Source: Hymenolepis diminuta (Eukaryota > Platyhelminthes > Cestoda > Cyclophyllidea > Hymenolepididae). From it: a stretch of 64,000 nucleotides of DNA. The notes beneath the pieces were generated by a model. It had not been told where the DNA came from and searched no databases. It saw only the letters and a program-made list of their open reading frames with translations. Position 1 is the first letter of the stretch; every line of letters starts with the position of its first letter. The stretch covers positions 317,838-381,837 of the forward strand of contig CAADRB010000025.1 in NCBI GenBank assembly GCA_900708905.1. The letters run 5' to 3'. Shown in pieces: positions 14,501 through 26,372 of this stretch. The translations under genes and the position numbers were made by a program.

Positions 14501-16989
14501 CCATCAGTAAATGTTATACTGAAAGCTGGACATCCATTGTCCTAAGCGTATCTCTGACATGACCATCGGATTAACCGATTAGATTCACCGCCGAAATGAA
14601 CCAACATAGAAGACGCAAAAGAATTAACTTAAAACTTAACTTTTATTGTCCGTTTTCTTAAAATATTTACTCGTTCACGTGCAGTACTTTCGTTTCAGTG
14701 TTGATTCCAATGCAATTATAACTGAAAACCCGACAATATAGAAATCGGAAATATGAAGCAGCTGTATGGACAAAATTTTAAGAAGTTTCGAAATCTGCTT
14801 CTTATAACCAATTAAATTTAGTTAACTACAAGAGTAGGAGGGGGAATACAAAATATTGAAAAGTGATCTGTAAACTTAAATCACGTTCAGTTCCATTAAA
14901 CTACAGGGGTCAATAAAAGATAAAAAAAGGATTTGAATTCGAGCAGCAAATGAATTGTTTGTCATAGCAACAAAAAGTAGCGAGGTTGATATGATAAATA
15001 AAATGATGAAAAGCAGGCTTATTTACCAAGTTTTTAAAAAATTAATAATTAATTCAAGATTATGCATCAAAAGTATAAATTTTTTGATTGGGCTCTTAGA
15101 AGTAAACGAATATAAGACAAAGTTCAACAATTTTTTGCAAAGTTAAGAAAAAAGTACGACAGAGCAATTGAATAATCGTCTAATACTGATGAAAAGTTGA
15201 AAATTCCTGGCATACTTTAGCGTCTAGATGTTATACAAGAAAACCTGAAAAAAAATTCCAGAAAAGATACTTTATCCTTAATGTCCCGCTAATATGTCCT
15301 TAGGTCAGACACAAAGCGAGATTAATTAAATAAATTAATGGGGGCCGGTAATTCCATAAAATACAAAAACGCGAAAAATAAAAATAAAATGCAAATGTAC
15401 TTTCTACTTAATTGTTGTAAGTAGCCATTCTAGATAATTGTCAAATCGAAAGATTTAAAATTTAGTGCTCTTGTATTAAATAATTGAGCTTCCACCCTAT
15501 CATTTGGCAAATAATTGAAATATAATCGATCTCGACTTGAATTTTTTAATATTAATATGCCACTATTGAACAGGTCAAAATATTGTCGTCATAAAGTTTT
15601 ATTAAATTGTTTTCCGACACTGAACAACTTTGTTCTCTATTATGTGATTTCAATTTCAAAAATATGCAACTACGCACCTACTGCAGAACTCAATAGCTTA
15701 ATTTCCAGGTACACCGTCGAGTGATTTATTTATATTTGAAGTGCCAAGCCACTTATATGATCTGTAGCATTCCATAAGACGTATACTGGGAGACATAATT
15801 CTGCGCTGACTTGATTGTCAGATGACGATTGCTTTTGGTTGTCCATCTATTGAACAAGGAATGCAAAATCAGTTGTCTCTCTTAGCGAACTGAAAGTGAC
15901 CCGAGAGGAATCGGAGTTTATCAGAGAAAAGGTACGCAGCATAATAGAATACAAGTGCCTGAACGTAGCTATCCTGAGAGAGAAGGGAGCACGAGTATAG
16001 CAGAAATCCCAAGCAGTTCGTGTGCCATTGTTTGCTTATTTGGGCTCCCCCCACGGGACCTTGGGCACTGATTAACTCTTCTTCCATGTTAATTATTCAT
16101 ACAAGGTTGAACATGAATGAGTGGTTAAATAAAACAGCCATTCTGATTAGCTGGTGAAATCATAAACTTAGACCGTCCTGGTTTATCATGGCGGTCCCCA
16201 TGCATACCAATTATGGCACCTTAATTCACCCTCTATCACAACTTCATTTCCACTTGATCAATGCTGACACTCCCTTCCCAAGTCCCAATTCCTCTTAGTT
16301 CTTCCTGTTTTACTTTCTCGTTTCTTCACGATTATCCATTAAACATGCTACTTCAATCTTAGTATTCTCATTTTGAAAGGATTCTCGTTTCCCATTTACA
16401 TTTAGAAAGGCCATTAGACTGTGAGGGATTATAGACTACAATTATAGGGTCCAAAAAGTAGCTCTATTGGTTGGATTACAGCTACTTTAAACTCCTTGGG
16501 TGATGGTTGTTAAGTCTCATTGTCCTACACGACTCTCCTACATTTGTATCCTTAGATTTTTACAATTGTTATGTTATCCTTTGAACCACATATACTTCTT
16601 CTGTATACACACACAAGACCGTCGCTACCTCCACTTTATCACCAGCACCTTTGGACCGCCTCATTGTTTTAGGTGTTCTGTTTGCAAAAATACCTGTTAA
16701 TAGATCTGCTTCAGTGAAGATACACAGAAATTGGAAGGTATAGCCTCCAGAATAAATAGAAGCTGAAATCAGTTACATAGTTGCATGCCGCAGAGGTAAG
16801 TCTAACAGTTGAGCATTGAATTAGACGAGAATTGATACTTCCTACATGGTATGGTAAAGGCTTGTTGGATGAAGAAATCTCCCAACAATTATCCTTAGTA
16901 AAGAAATGCCAATTCGAAGCCTCTCTACTGAGTAAAGATTTCTCTTTCTGTCACCACTCTATATTATCGTTAGTGATTTAACTAATAAT
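8551..16989. other. Gene-free AT-rich stretch
   Basis: No convincing coding exon is visible. It holds a C-rich tract at 12674-12695 and an (AT)n tract near 11862. ORFs of 60-80 codons show no recognisable domain. Confidence 0.5.
12674..12695. repeat. Poly-C low-complexity tract
   Basis: A run of C interrupted by two T residues. It is simple sequence in a gene-free region. Confidence 0.8.
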
Positions 16990-17055
16990 TTCAATCGCTG
17001 GTGCCGATCTCGTGACCTCCAACTTGTGAGAGAGGCACATTGTCACTGTCAATTG
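16990..17055 (-). repeat. tRNA-like SINE relic
   Basis: On the minus strand, an anticodon-arm-like stretch (CTCTCTCACAAGTTGGAG) is followed by GGTCACGAGATCGGCACC, which resembles a T-arm/B-box. The order matches a tRNA-derived SINE head. The acceptor stem is not intact. Confidence 0.35.
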
Positions 17056-19585
17056 CTTGAAAAGTCTCTTACAAAGGAATTGCACCACGTTGATCGCAAT
17101 CTAACGCGTGAAATGCATGTTCTCATGCCTTGATTTACTTTTCTTGCCCTTTTAACAATTTTCAAACGACTATTGATTTCCTTCCAGAATATTATGATCC
17201 ATTTAGTTCTTTACATTTCAAAAAAGTTCCGAAATTTGACACCTCAAAAATGTCAGCATCTAGCAACTCATATTTAATTTATTCAGCACTTCACTTAAGC
17301 ACCATGTGGTGTAGAACAATTAACGTTCTTGAATCCATTAGAAGTTGAGTTAACAACAATTTAGAATTCACCTTGAGTAAACTGCAACGAGCTCTGCTTT
17401 ATTTAAAGCATCTTTGAAGGTCTCATCCACCTGCTTATGGGTTAAAAAAATGCAAACATAGACGATGAGTCATAGAGATATGATTAATCATTCGATCAGA
17501 TCAACTCGTCGACAAGCTCCAAAACATCACGGAGTTCATTTTTGCCTTCTTCTATGACAAAAATAGAGAGGGGATATGAAAACAATATCGATGGATTTAA
17601 CGTTCTCCGTGAATGACCATATTAGGGAACTGATCAATCATCAGCCATTACCGATTGAACATGAGTGGCAGAGACAGTTACAATTTTAAATGCATATATT
17701 TTAATCAACAGATAGTATCAATGATACAATTTCAACAGAGGGGATAAACCTTCAATGATGCATTTGCTAGGAGAGGATGAAAGTCAAATGTGAAGATTTC
17801 TGTCCTGATACCTAGATTGTGGAGCTCTACTCACGGCTATTTTGAGATATTTTGACAGCATTCTATTTAGACAAAGTTGATTGGGCAAAAATAATACTAG
17901 AGGTCTGTTTTCAAGGCGTCGGCTTCAATTTATATTTTACTGAGCCAGCACTTCATAAGCCCGCTCGAATTCATCTGGGAGAGGAAGTGTATAACCGATT
18001 CAATCGGCTCAAGAGAATGGGTGTTAAAGTAATTCTGCAAATACTTCTTATACTGTAGCGGTGCTTCTTATCCTCAAGTTAATTAGTACTCTTTTGTAGT
18101 CATAACTTATCTGAATTGTAGCCAATACTCAACACCAAACCTTTGGTCGATTGATTTAGGTGCACTCCTCCAAAGTGCATGGGAAACATCAAAGCAGCCA
18201 AGATTCCACTCTTATTATTTTGTATCCTCAAGCTGCCTGTTTCGCACAAAACTACATTTGCCGTCCTACATAAACAGCCATGTACACACATTCTCTAGTG
18301 ATCTCTGGTCCCCTTTCAATAAGCTCTACCCTCCTTTTCTTTGTCCTGTTGACGTAGTGAAGATCGATAGAAGATGTAGCGTTAAGATAAGACTAGCTAA
18401 GGGGAAATCAGATACCTTAGCCACTATTAACCCTTCAAAAATACTTTCAGTCAAAAAATTGGGTCAATTCCAAGTCACAAACTTAACCGCTCCACATCTT
18501 ATCCAAATCAGTTACATTGGACTGTAACAGGAAACAAGTGAATAGTTTCGATGCTCAAAGCAAGGTTCTGTAACAGCCACATTAGCGACTAACCCCACAC
18601 GTGCCAAGCTATAAAAATGTTACACTATCTTAATAACTGAGCTATTGAGTCACGAATCTCCTATCTTCTTATTGAATTTAAGCGGCTGTAGGCACACTGC
18701 AATTGAGTCGGTAACTGACAATATTGACATTTCACCTAGACGGACTAATAGCGATAGGCACTATCCAAACTCTTAATGAATAAATTCAACCGGTACCACA
18801 TCAATAAACAATGAACAAATACAATTAGAGTAACATAACCGCAAGGAATTTAAAACCGCCCACGTGTGACACTAAGCAGCATCATTTATTATCGGAAATA
18901 ATGGAATATCTACTTACAACTAAGAGATCAAATACACAACCCTCCGGAGAAGAAACTATTACATTTTCATACAGCAATGTAAACTAACAGATATGTGAGC
19001 GAAAATCTTCAGAATTTTCTATTAAAACTAAAGAGCGAGCTCCCAGGAGAGGATTCTCAGAGCATTTAAAAAGGTGTAAGTCGAAAAAATCTATCAGAAA
19101 CGAATCTACCTACGGAAACCAAAGTAAAATGCAAAAAAGTGCACATGAAAGCAGGAAGTTGTTTGATTTTGACTGGCAAGTCTTGACAATACGATGTCCA
19201 AAACATACGTGTGGAATACGCACAAGGTTGAGTGCTTGATCAAAACAAGTAGGCTAAACTAACAAAATGGCAATATGAGGGCAAAACTATTACGATCAGA
19301 GCAAAAGAGGTAATGATTCGACAATTTAAACCGAGATCACAGCATTCTACGCTAGTGGCTAGATTAGCAAGCTCTAAAGATGTTACCTGAGTAGAATTTT
19401 CCAGAAGTGAATGAAAAAACGTGCATACACAGGTGCATAATTGGACGAGAATAAATATTAAGATTGCGAACTAACGAGTAAACACAGTGCGCATTACAGA
19501 AATCTTATTATAAGCATTGTCATCATCATCAAAGAATTTTCCGATTTTGTGTTGTGGGAATTGGATAGGAGAGGGGAAGATAAAT
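17056..19585. other. Gene-free stretch
   Basis: No recognised gene. An open stretch at 17871-18058 (plus) is bounded by a TTTAG and a GTAAT and reads in part KPARIHLGEEVYNRF. It could be a stray exon, but no neighbouring exon was found. The rest is AT-rich and unremarkable. Confidence 0.4.
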
Positions 19586-20528
19586 TTAAGTTGATTCCTC
19601 GGATTGACTTGGATTTGCATATTTGCGTGTCCATTCACAGGCTAAAAATAAAACAAAAGAACATAAATTATGACATTTTTTAAATTTAGAAACAAAAATG
19701 AAATGACGATGTCGGCTCTTCGATTTAACCACCTGATACAAATATGGTAATTTCGATTGAGCAATTTGTTAACTGGAGCCACAGATTACCTGTAATTTAC
19801 GAAGTCCCTCATAACTCTGAATGTAAGATAAGTTGAATATTAAGTTTTATCCGCAGTGATAATTCGGCTTACATTCTACATACCAATCTTAGAAGAAAAT
19901 ATATCCGATAAAAGCCTCCAAATCTTTGTGTTATCACAGACATACACCTTTTTTAAAGTAACTACATAAATCCAACTCGAAAATAGTGCCAAAAAGTGTG
20001 CAAAGGTAGACTACAATGTGAATAAGCCAATAAACTACCAATTTTGATAGCTTGAGCTTCGTCGGACTTCCACTGGCTAGCGACATCGTTTGCAAGTGGA
20101 TCATCTGGATTAGGCGCACTGAGAAGAGCCTGAATCGATAGCAAAACAGTGCGAATCTGAAGAGCGGGACTCCATTTCTCTAAATTTACATTATGTCTTA
20201 GGGAAAACAAGCGAACCTTTTAAGATGTCTAAGCATATTCGACCAACGTTATCTATATTTGGATGATAGATTTTTGTTAAAAAAAGACATTTAGGTGCTG
20301 TCATTGGATACTCCTCCGGAAGGAAAAGTTGCAGTTTGAAACGGCCACCTTCGTATGGACTATCTTTCGGTCCGTTTACGATGACATGAAAAAAGCGTGC
20401 GTTCGTTTCATCAATTTCCACTTCTATTCCATCGATTGGCTCAGTTTGGAGCCTCTGTGTTTCCTAAGCCAAAATATAATTATTAACAAACATACTTTAA
20501 TAATCCTCGGAGAAAGCGAACTGCTCAT
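19586..20528 (-). CDS. UBE2N: Ubiquitin-conjugating enzyme E2 N (Ubc13-like), copy 1
   Basis: A four-exon gene model: 20496-20528, 20217-20463, 20039-20179 and 19586-19641, with GT..AG introns of 32, 37 and 397 nt. All phases join into 158 codons plus stop; human UBE2N has 152. The protein starts [16 protein letters not shown] and carries YHPNID with the catalytic cysteine in GRICLDILK (Cys88). It continues with [10 protein letters not shown] and NPDDPLAND, and ends WTRKYANPS. By family knowledge, Ubc13 pairs with a Uev partner to build K63-linked ubiquitin chains in DNA damage tolerance and signalling. The RING-contact methionine (EEYPM) and the SPA loop are kept. The Uev-contact Arg70 of human Ubc13 appears as Leu. 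The start is chosen because it gives the conserved first helix. A second copy lies about 2.6 kb upstream on the same strand. Confidence 0.93.
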
Positions 20529-23157
20529 TACGCGAGATAACAACAATAAGCGACGTTTTGAAAAATTTGCGTTTGTTTGGCCCATTATAAAAATTCTGAT
20601 TTTGTGAATTCAATTCGGGATGGAATAATATATTTGCATTTGGGTTAAAATGTAGGACTGAGAATTTTATATCCTTTTATCTACCGAAATATTGTCCTTT
20701 CATCGTCTTTGCTCGTAATTGATTTACTGGGATAAATAATTGCTTCCTATAATATATTTGTTAATAATTATATTATTTTCCATTATATTCTTATAATTGC
20801 CTAATCAATGGTCGCCGAACCCACAAATATTTCATTCCTCTCAAGTACTTTTTGGTTAATTACTTGTATTGTTTTTTTCAATCTTAACAGTAGACAAATT
20901 TCGGCTTCTGAATTTAGATACTGATACATAATAGTTGACGCTGCTTCTGCAGTAATAGTTTGAGTCAAGTTGGTCCAAATCAATCTCTTCTTTTATACGC
21001 ATTTAGTAATCATTAAAAAGATACATGGGCCTATTTAAGGAAATTTAAGATTCAACTTATATGCTGGGGTATGATATTTGCATTAGACTTTGGAATGAAC
21101 GGAGTCTGCCGTACTTTTTGTTGCAACATCATCTGTGGATGCAGTAAATCTGATTATTGTTGCCAGCAATAATTGATCATCTTCTTCTACAAGTAAATTC
21201 AATATTAGATAATGTATGTTTTATTTATAATGCAACTACTCACTGAATAGGGATTACATAGTACTCAAGAATAGAGATCTAAAGAATTGAATAACGAAAT
21301 AATGTGCTGAATTACTAGATGACGTACATGAATGAATAAGTGATACTGTTCGACTGAATGAATTGAGCAGGGACTCACACATATAAAAGAATCCATATAC
21401 TCAGGCACTGCTATTGTCAAGGTATGACAGTTCTTAATTGGGGAGTGGAATTAAGATAATGCGTTCAATAAAAAAAATTCAGTAGAATGACTCGGTTGAA
21501 TAGAGAGTGATAGGCGTAGATGAATGACACAACTGGAATAAAGTCACTTGAAAAATGAGACACAAAAAAGCAGAGAAGAATTCAACTTAACACTCAGCAA
21601 TAGAAATTAAATTAGATATGTCTATATTGGTCCTTTAAAAATTACTTTCTACTATAAAATAAATGTAAAATGCTTTAGATTTCGTCATGTTCGGATAGTG
21701 ATCTTCCTTTATGTTTTAATTTAAAAACTTAGGAATAAATAATTTTGAAAGAATGTTTCTAAATATATGGATTTATGATGATAAGTGTGACACCCCGTTA
21801 CTACTTCCTGATCTGTGGATCTATCTTCGAGATTCTGAGTTTCAATACTGGCACTTCAGTTTGCTGTGGATTAAATTGACACGTGATATTATTACGAGGT
21901 TCTTTATATTATGGTGCTCAATAATAAAAATAGCAGAAATGAAAACTTTGAGTTTCCAGTAAAACCTACTAATCCACTTTTTCTCTTTTTCTTCATTTAT
22001 ATAAAGGATTCTAAACTATCGTCATAAAATTCCGAAGATATAAGTGGAAATAAAATATCAATTATCATTTTTTGATAATAAGTATACATATCGTCCTTAT
22101 TTGTGTAAAAATCTGAGAGAAGATACACGAGAAAGCCTTGAGGGATCTAAAAATAGTAATTTTAAATGAAAGGGAATTGATGTGACTGTTCGATAAATTC
22201 TGAAATCTCAATAATTAAACGATTGAAATTGATATATTTGTAATTATAAGAATATTTTGCAACGGCAACCATGACTACTCGTTTGTCAAGCATATGACCG
22301 AGATTCCGATGTTGAAACATCAGCCTATGAATGCACAGCAGTTAATTTTGATATATCGACATCATTGAGTGGATTTGAGGGATAGTGCTTTGAAAATTGC
22401 TATAGCCACCAAATGCAAGATCTCCACTATAGTGTCCACAGGCAGTCAAGCTGTGTGTTCGTGTGTTTGCACATAGATACCGAGACACCGACAACGAGAC
22501 ATGACTGACGTTTAACGAAGAAACAGTCACATATTGATGACCATTGTTACTGCTGTTAGTTTTTGCTCAAACAGCAAACAAATCCCTTAATGATTCTTGT
22601 TCTTCCCTCCCCACCCTCATAGCACTTTCATTTCGCACTTCTGTACCTAGATGTTCTTTAAAGGTTCTTATTTAGGTCTCACTCTCTACAAACACTCAGA
22701 CAGTCCTCTTATCTTTTGCTAAGTGTTACTTTCAACTTACAGCGTATGCACCCACCCCTTACATGGTTATCCCAACACTTGTGAAACCTATTATTTTAAC
22801 CCATGCAAATAATTAGTTTGCGGAGATAAACATGTCTATATTTCCGCACAAGGCTGACATACATATCTAATACACAAAAATCTTAGGAAACCAAAAACAA
22901 CATAGACAAATGAAAACGGGTCTATTTAATGTACTTCCATTAGGAGGCACAGAACTAATCCCGAATTTGATTACGCGAGGCTATCGGGTACTATTATCCC
23001 TCCATTCACACAAACAACCCATTCAAACAATTTCCAAATGGTGGCACACATACAAAGTTTCCCAAATATATGTTAAAGAGCTATCTAAAAAATATTTATT
23101 ATTTCAATCAAAAATTACTACAATAGGACTTTGAAAGTAATAAGACGAGAAATGTAA
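20529..23157. other. Spacer between the two Ubc13 genes
   Basis: AT-rich sequence of about 2.6 kb. Short ORFs on both strands have no recognisable domain. No transposon terminal repeats or RNA gene were seen. Confidence 0.5.
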
Positions 23158-23875
23158 CTAAAAAAAGTTAGAAGTATCCCCCAGGTCTCTTCTTGAGGCA
23201 TATCTTTGAGTCCATTCTCGAGCTACAGACAAATTGTCAGTTTAAAGTTTTGGTTTTTCAATTAAAACTAAATTTCTGGGGGTCTGAAAAATTACCAGTT
23301 TGAAGAGCTCCAGCCTCATTTTGTCTCCATTCAGCCGTCACATGATTTGCAAGAAAATCATTTGGATTAGGGGTCGCAAGAAGAGCTTGAATCGAAAGTA
23401 ACACAGTTCTGACATGTAGAGCAGCACTCCATTTCGCTAAAGTCAATAAAGAAGAGATCACTTGGGCCAAAATCCAAAATATCACGACCTTATTTATTAA
23501 AAAAATTATAAAAAAGCAAGACAAACGAACACTTCAAACTATCCAAACATATGCGTCCGATTTGGTCGATATTAGGATGATAGATTTTGGTCATGAAAAG
23601 ACACCTAGGAGGTTTATGAGGATAATCTTCAGGCAGAAAGAGCTGAAGCTTAAAGAAACCACCTTCGTATGGGCTATCCTTCGGGCCTTCAATGATAGCA
23701 CAGAAATATCTATTATTCGACTCATCTACAGCTACCTTGATTCCTTCAACCGGCTCTGTAAGAAGCGTTTCTCTCTCCTAAGATAAACATAGTCAACTTA
23801 TCGTGAAAAAAAGTACTACTTTACACTGAGCAATAATCTCCTTACCTTATGGATTCGTCTAGGTATATAATTCAT
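23158..23875 (-). CDS. UBE2N: Ubiquitin-conjugating enzyme E2 N (Ubc13-like), copy 2, diverged
   Basis: A four-exon gene model: 23846-23875, 23531-23777, 23296-23436 and 23158-23222, with introns of 68, 94 and 73 nt. It gives 160 codons plus stop. Internal exons of 247 and 141 nt match copy 1 exactly, so this is a DNA-level duplicate, not a retrocopy. The protein starts [16 protein letters not shown] and keeps YHPNID and the catalytic Cys87 (GRICLDSLK). It differs at E3-facing positions: the EEYPM segment reads EDYPHKPP (Met64 to His) and the SPA loop reads SAA (WSAALHVRT). The NPDDPLAND segment reads NPNDFLANH. The ends are REWTQRYA plus a short tail. The frame is open throughout, so it is probably functional but specialised. 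The donor of intron 2 (GTTCG) is non-consensus, as in copy 1. Confidence 0.9.
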
Positions 23876-24736
23876 TTTGGTATATTTATACGACGAAAAA
23901 AGGACGCGAGCTTAAAATCGAAAGTGAAGCGCAAACAAGGTTCCTCCAAGGACACTATAGTTTTGTCGTAATAGACATGTTAAACAAAGCTAATAATTTT
24001 CCATGTTAATTTATTTAATACTCTAGTTTAATCAGTAATTTTTTTCTTTTTTTCATGGATCATAAAATATTAACTTAGGCCGAATACTACCGGTTGATTG
24101 AATAATAATTGCACCAAGAGAAACATGATAAAATACGGATGGCAATAATTTCTTAATTGAACTTCAATAAGTATAATATGTAGTAAGTGATCATTTCAAA
24201 ATCGGGATGCGTTGACTTGAAATAAAGTATTATCAAAAATAGCTATAGGATGGAAAACTTAGCGATTCACATTAAATCCATTAGTGGGATTTATTTCTAT
24301 ATATAAAGTAATTGAACAACAGGTCATATAATTTAAGGCATATTTTGTCATACCTAAATACAATCACTGATTGCTGACTATTAAATTTGCGCTTTTAGGT
24401 TGTCAACTTTTTAACTTGGACAGGACACACGAATATGTTCTCGTCATTAGATTTCGCCATTCCGTTGTTTTGAGATGTCTTACACTAATTAAATGTTCTA
24501 GTAAAGTTTTTAAAATTATTGCATAATTTGTTACCAATCAGTAGAAGATTGATTCATAATGTAACTTATTTTCTTATTTTCGTGTCAGAAAATGTATTGC
24601 ACCTTACGAAATGAAATTATTAAGTATATGGGCGATAATAAAAGTTTATAAATATATTTAGGGATATTTCGCGTTTGCAACATACTTTAACGTTTAACTC
24701 ATTTGTCACTGCATCGGTACCGATTGGTCGGAGACA
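23876..24736. other. Upstream flank of Ubc13 copy 2
   Basis: AT-rich sequence with no ORF or repeat I can name. The core promoter of the minus-strand gene should lie just above 23875. An AT-rich TATAAATATA-like string sits about 10 nt upstream of the ATG, too close to be assigned as a TATA box with confidence. Confidence 0.35.
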
Positions 24737-25100
24737 TGTAGCTGATGCTACACCAATAAACGTTTTTGCTACACCTACGCAATCCTCCTAGCAGTCCTGG
24801 AAGCGTCTAGCAGAGTCTTCTATTATAAATTTGCTCCCGAAATTAGCTAGGCTTCTTCCAAAGTGGCAAGAACAAGACAGGTGTTGAGTAGGGAGGGTTC
24901 ATTTATCCGTAAGCGATGAGATAGTAAGAATTTCATTTTATGAACAGAGCTCCGTATGGGATGAGATAGCAAGAATTTTAAACGAACAGAACTCCTTATG
25001 GGTCGCTGTTCATGAACTTATATGCTAACAATGCTATGCAGCAGGAATATTGATTGCTGATTGACTGAGGAGGCCTCTGCAAGCGAACTCCACAGACACC
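24737..25100 (+). repeat. Dispersed repeat family A, copy 1
   Basis: Begins with the near-palindrome TGTAGCTGATGCTACACC and runs through shared blocks such as CTAGCAGAGTC and GAGGAGGCCTCTGC. Other copies lie at 30913-31228 (minus), 40625-40950 (minus), 48525-48875 (plus) and 53238-53609 (plus). No coding potential is shared, so it is a non-autonomous element of about 320-390 bp, of MITE or SINE kind. Confidence 0.8.
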
Positions 25101-25744
25101 CTGCTGCATATAGCCTTTTCAAACTAAGTTTCGATCCCTACGCTCTCAAAAATATAAAAAAATGTATCCAAAATTCGTAACACAGTAAAATACTCAGTTA
25201 TCAACGATTATTTTCTTTAAAAAATTATTTATTCGATGATATATTATTTGAAACAGCCTTTTCATTCATATTGCATTACAGATGGAAGTAAACTATGGTA
25301 GGGTATCAAAAATCCATAAAATATTGCTCAATTATCTACTTTGTTAATCATGATTAGCAAAAGTTTTGACAGTACGTAATTGAAGGCTATTACTAGAAAA
25401 AGCCCGTGGACAATATCAAGAGGGAGATATACCAAATGTATAAATAGGATTTGATTCACTTCGGCAAACCCTAAATGAACTCTTAAAGCTAAAACCTATA
25501 AACTCGTATCAGAAAGAAAGGCTGCGGAAAAATAAATAAGAAATAATGGTGAAAAAAATTGCCAGAGAGATCAGGAAATTTATACATTGTTTCACACTTT
25601 GATCTGATATGCAATTATTAATATGTATGATATATGCATAACCATACATAGACAGAACAAATTTTTACAAATTAAATATTTGGTATTTTGCAAAATTTAA
25701 GGTACTTCATAAAAGTAGGCTTTAAAGAGGTAGATCATTGAGGC

Positions 25745-26123
25745 GCTAGTTTTATTGCAGTCACCTTTTTTTCAGTTAATACTAACCTTCAAAAGACAAC
25801 TGTTAATATTTCATGATATTCTATTCATTAGTTTGTGAGTTATTGTGTCAAGAGTGACGCTACTTTTGTTATTTTCAAAACAATGGATCAAAAACAAGCG
25901 AAGCAATGGCTTGAAAAGTGTTATGGGGACTCCGCTCCATCAGAAACANNNNNNNNACGTTGGTTTGCTGACTTCAAACGTGGTCGTAGAGACACCGATG
26001 ATGCAGAACGCTGGAACGATTGCGTTGCTCTTGATGGAGATTACGTTGATGAATAAAGCTAATTTTGGACCAAAAGAACTGTGTTTTCTTTGTTAGGTCC
26101 GGGACTTTTCAGCCCATGTGTTA
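25745..26123 (+). mobile_element. Internally deleted mariner element (irritans-like)
   Basis: A non-autonomous mariner. The 5' part has the mariner leader (TTATTTTCAAAACAATGGA) and an ATG at 25883. The reading frame gives KQAKQWLEKCYGDSAPSE, an 8-N gap (25949-25956), then RWFADFKRGRRDTDDAER. It then jumps directly to WNDCVALDGDYVDE and a stop at 26056. In full-length irritans-type transposases those two parts are separated by roughly 250 residues holding the catalytic D,D34D triad, so the core is gone. The right end keeps a terminal-repeat-like GGGACTTTTCAGCCCATGTG. The left terminal repeat is not clear, so the left border is approximate. Confidence 0.85.
25883..26056 (+). pseudogene. Mariner transposase remnant, head joined to tail
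   Basis: 58 codons including 3 unknown ones. The N-terminal helix-turn-helix part and the last 14 residues are fused in frame. The fusion point lies between DDAER and WNDC, and full-length relatives have a similar residue pair (E-R / K-R) at both sites, so a short microhomology may have guided the deletion. The product lacks all catalytic aspartates, so it is not an active transposase. Confidence 0.8.
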
Positions 26124-26339
26124 TCGTAAATGATCTTAAGGTCTTCACCGAGTAGTGGGTTATATTTTGATTCTAATCAGCATTTCCATCAATAGGGTTT
26201 TTTATTTTTATATGTTTTATTTTAATATTAAAGCTCTCTTTGACTTTTGCAGTTCTGAAAGTTCATTATATGAGGTTTTATTATTGAATCTTCTTTAGCT
26301 GCTTATATTTAAGCAAATGTTTCTGCCAAAAATTTAATA

Positions 26340-26370
26340 GCATTATTTTTATTCTTTCCATTACTTTTAG
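26340..26370 (+). promoter_or_regulatory. Candidate trans-splice (or 5' UTR) acceptor of the POLDIP2-like gene
   Basis: A T-rich tract ending in CCATTACTTTTAG stops 2 nt before the ATG at 26373. This is a strong 3' splice site with no in-frame coding exon upstream. It could be the acceptor of a 5' UTR intron or of a spliced-leader trans-splice; the latter is common in flatworms. Sequence alone cannot separate the two. Confidence 0.45.
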
Positions 26371-26372
26371 AA

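Noticed and set aside
17871..18058. Possible cyclase-like exon (RIHLGEEVYNRF)
   Set aside because: Resemblance is limited to a few residues; no adjacent exon and no catalytic motif.
24737..24760. Hammerhead ribozyme in repeat family A (CTGATG string near the palindrome)
   Set aside because: The full core (CTGATGA, GAAA and three stems) is absent, and other copies lack the CTGATG string.
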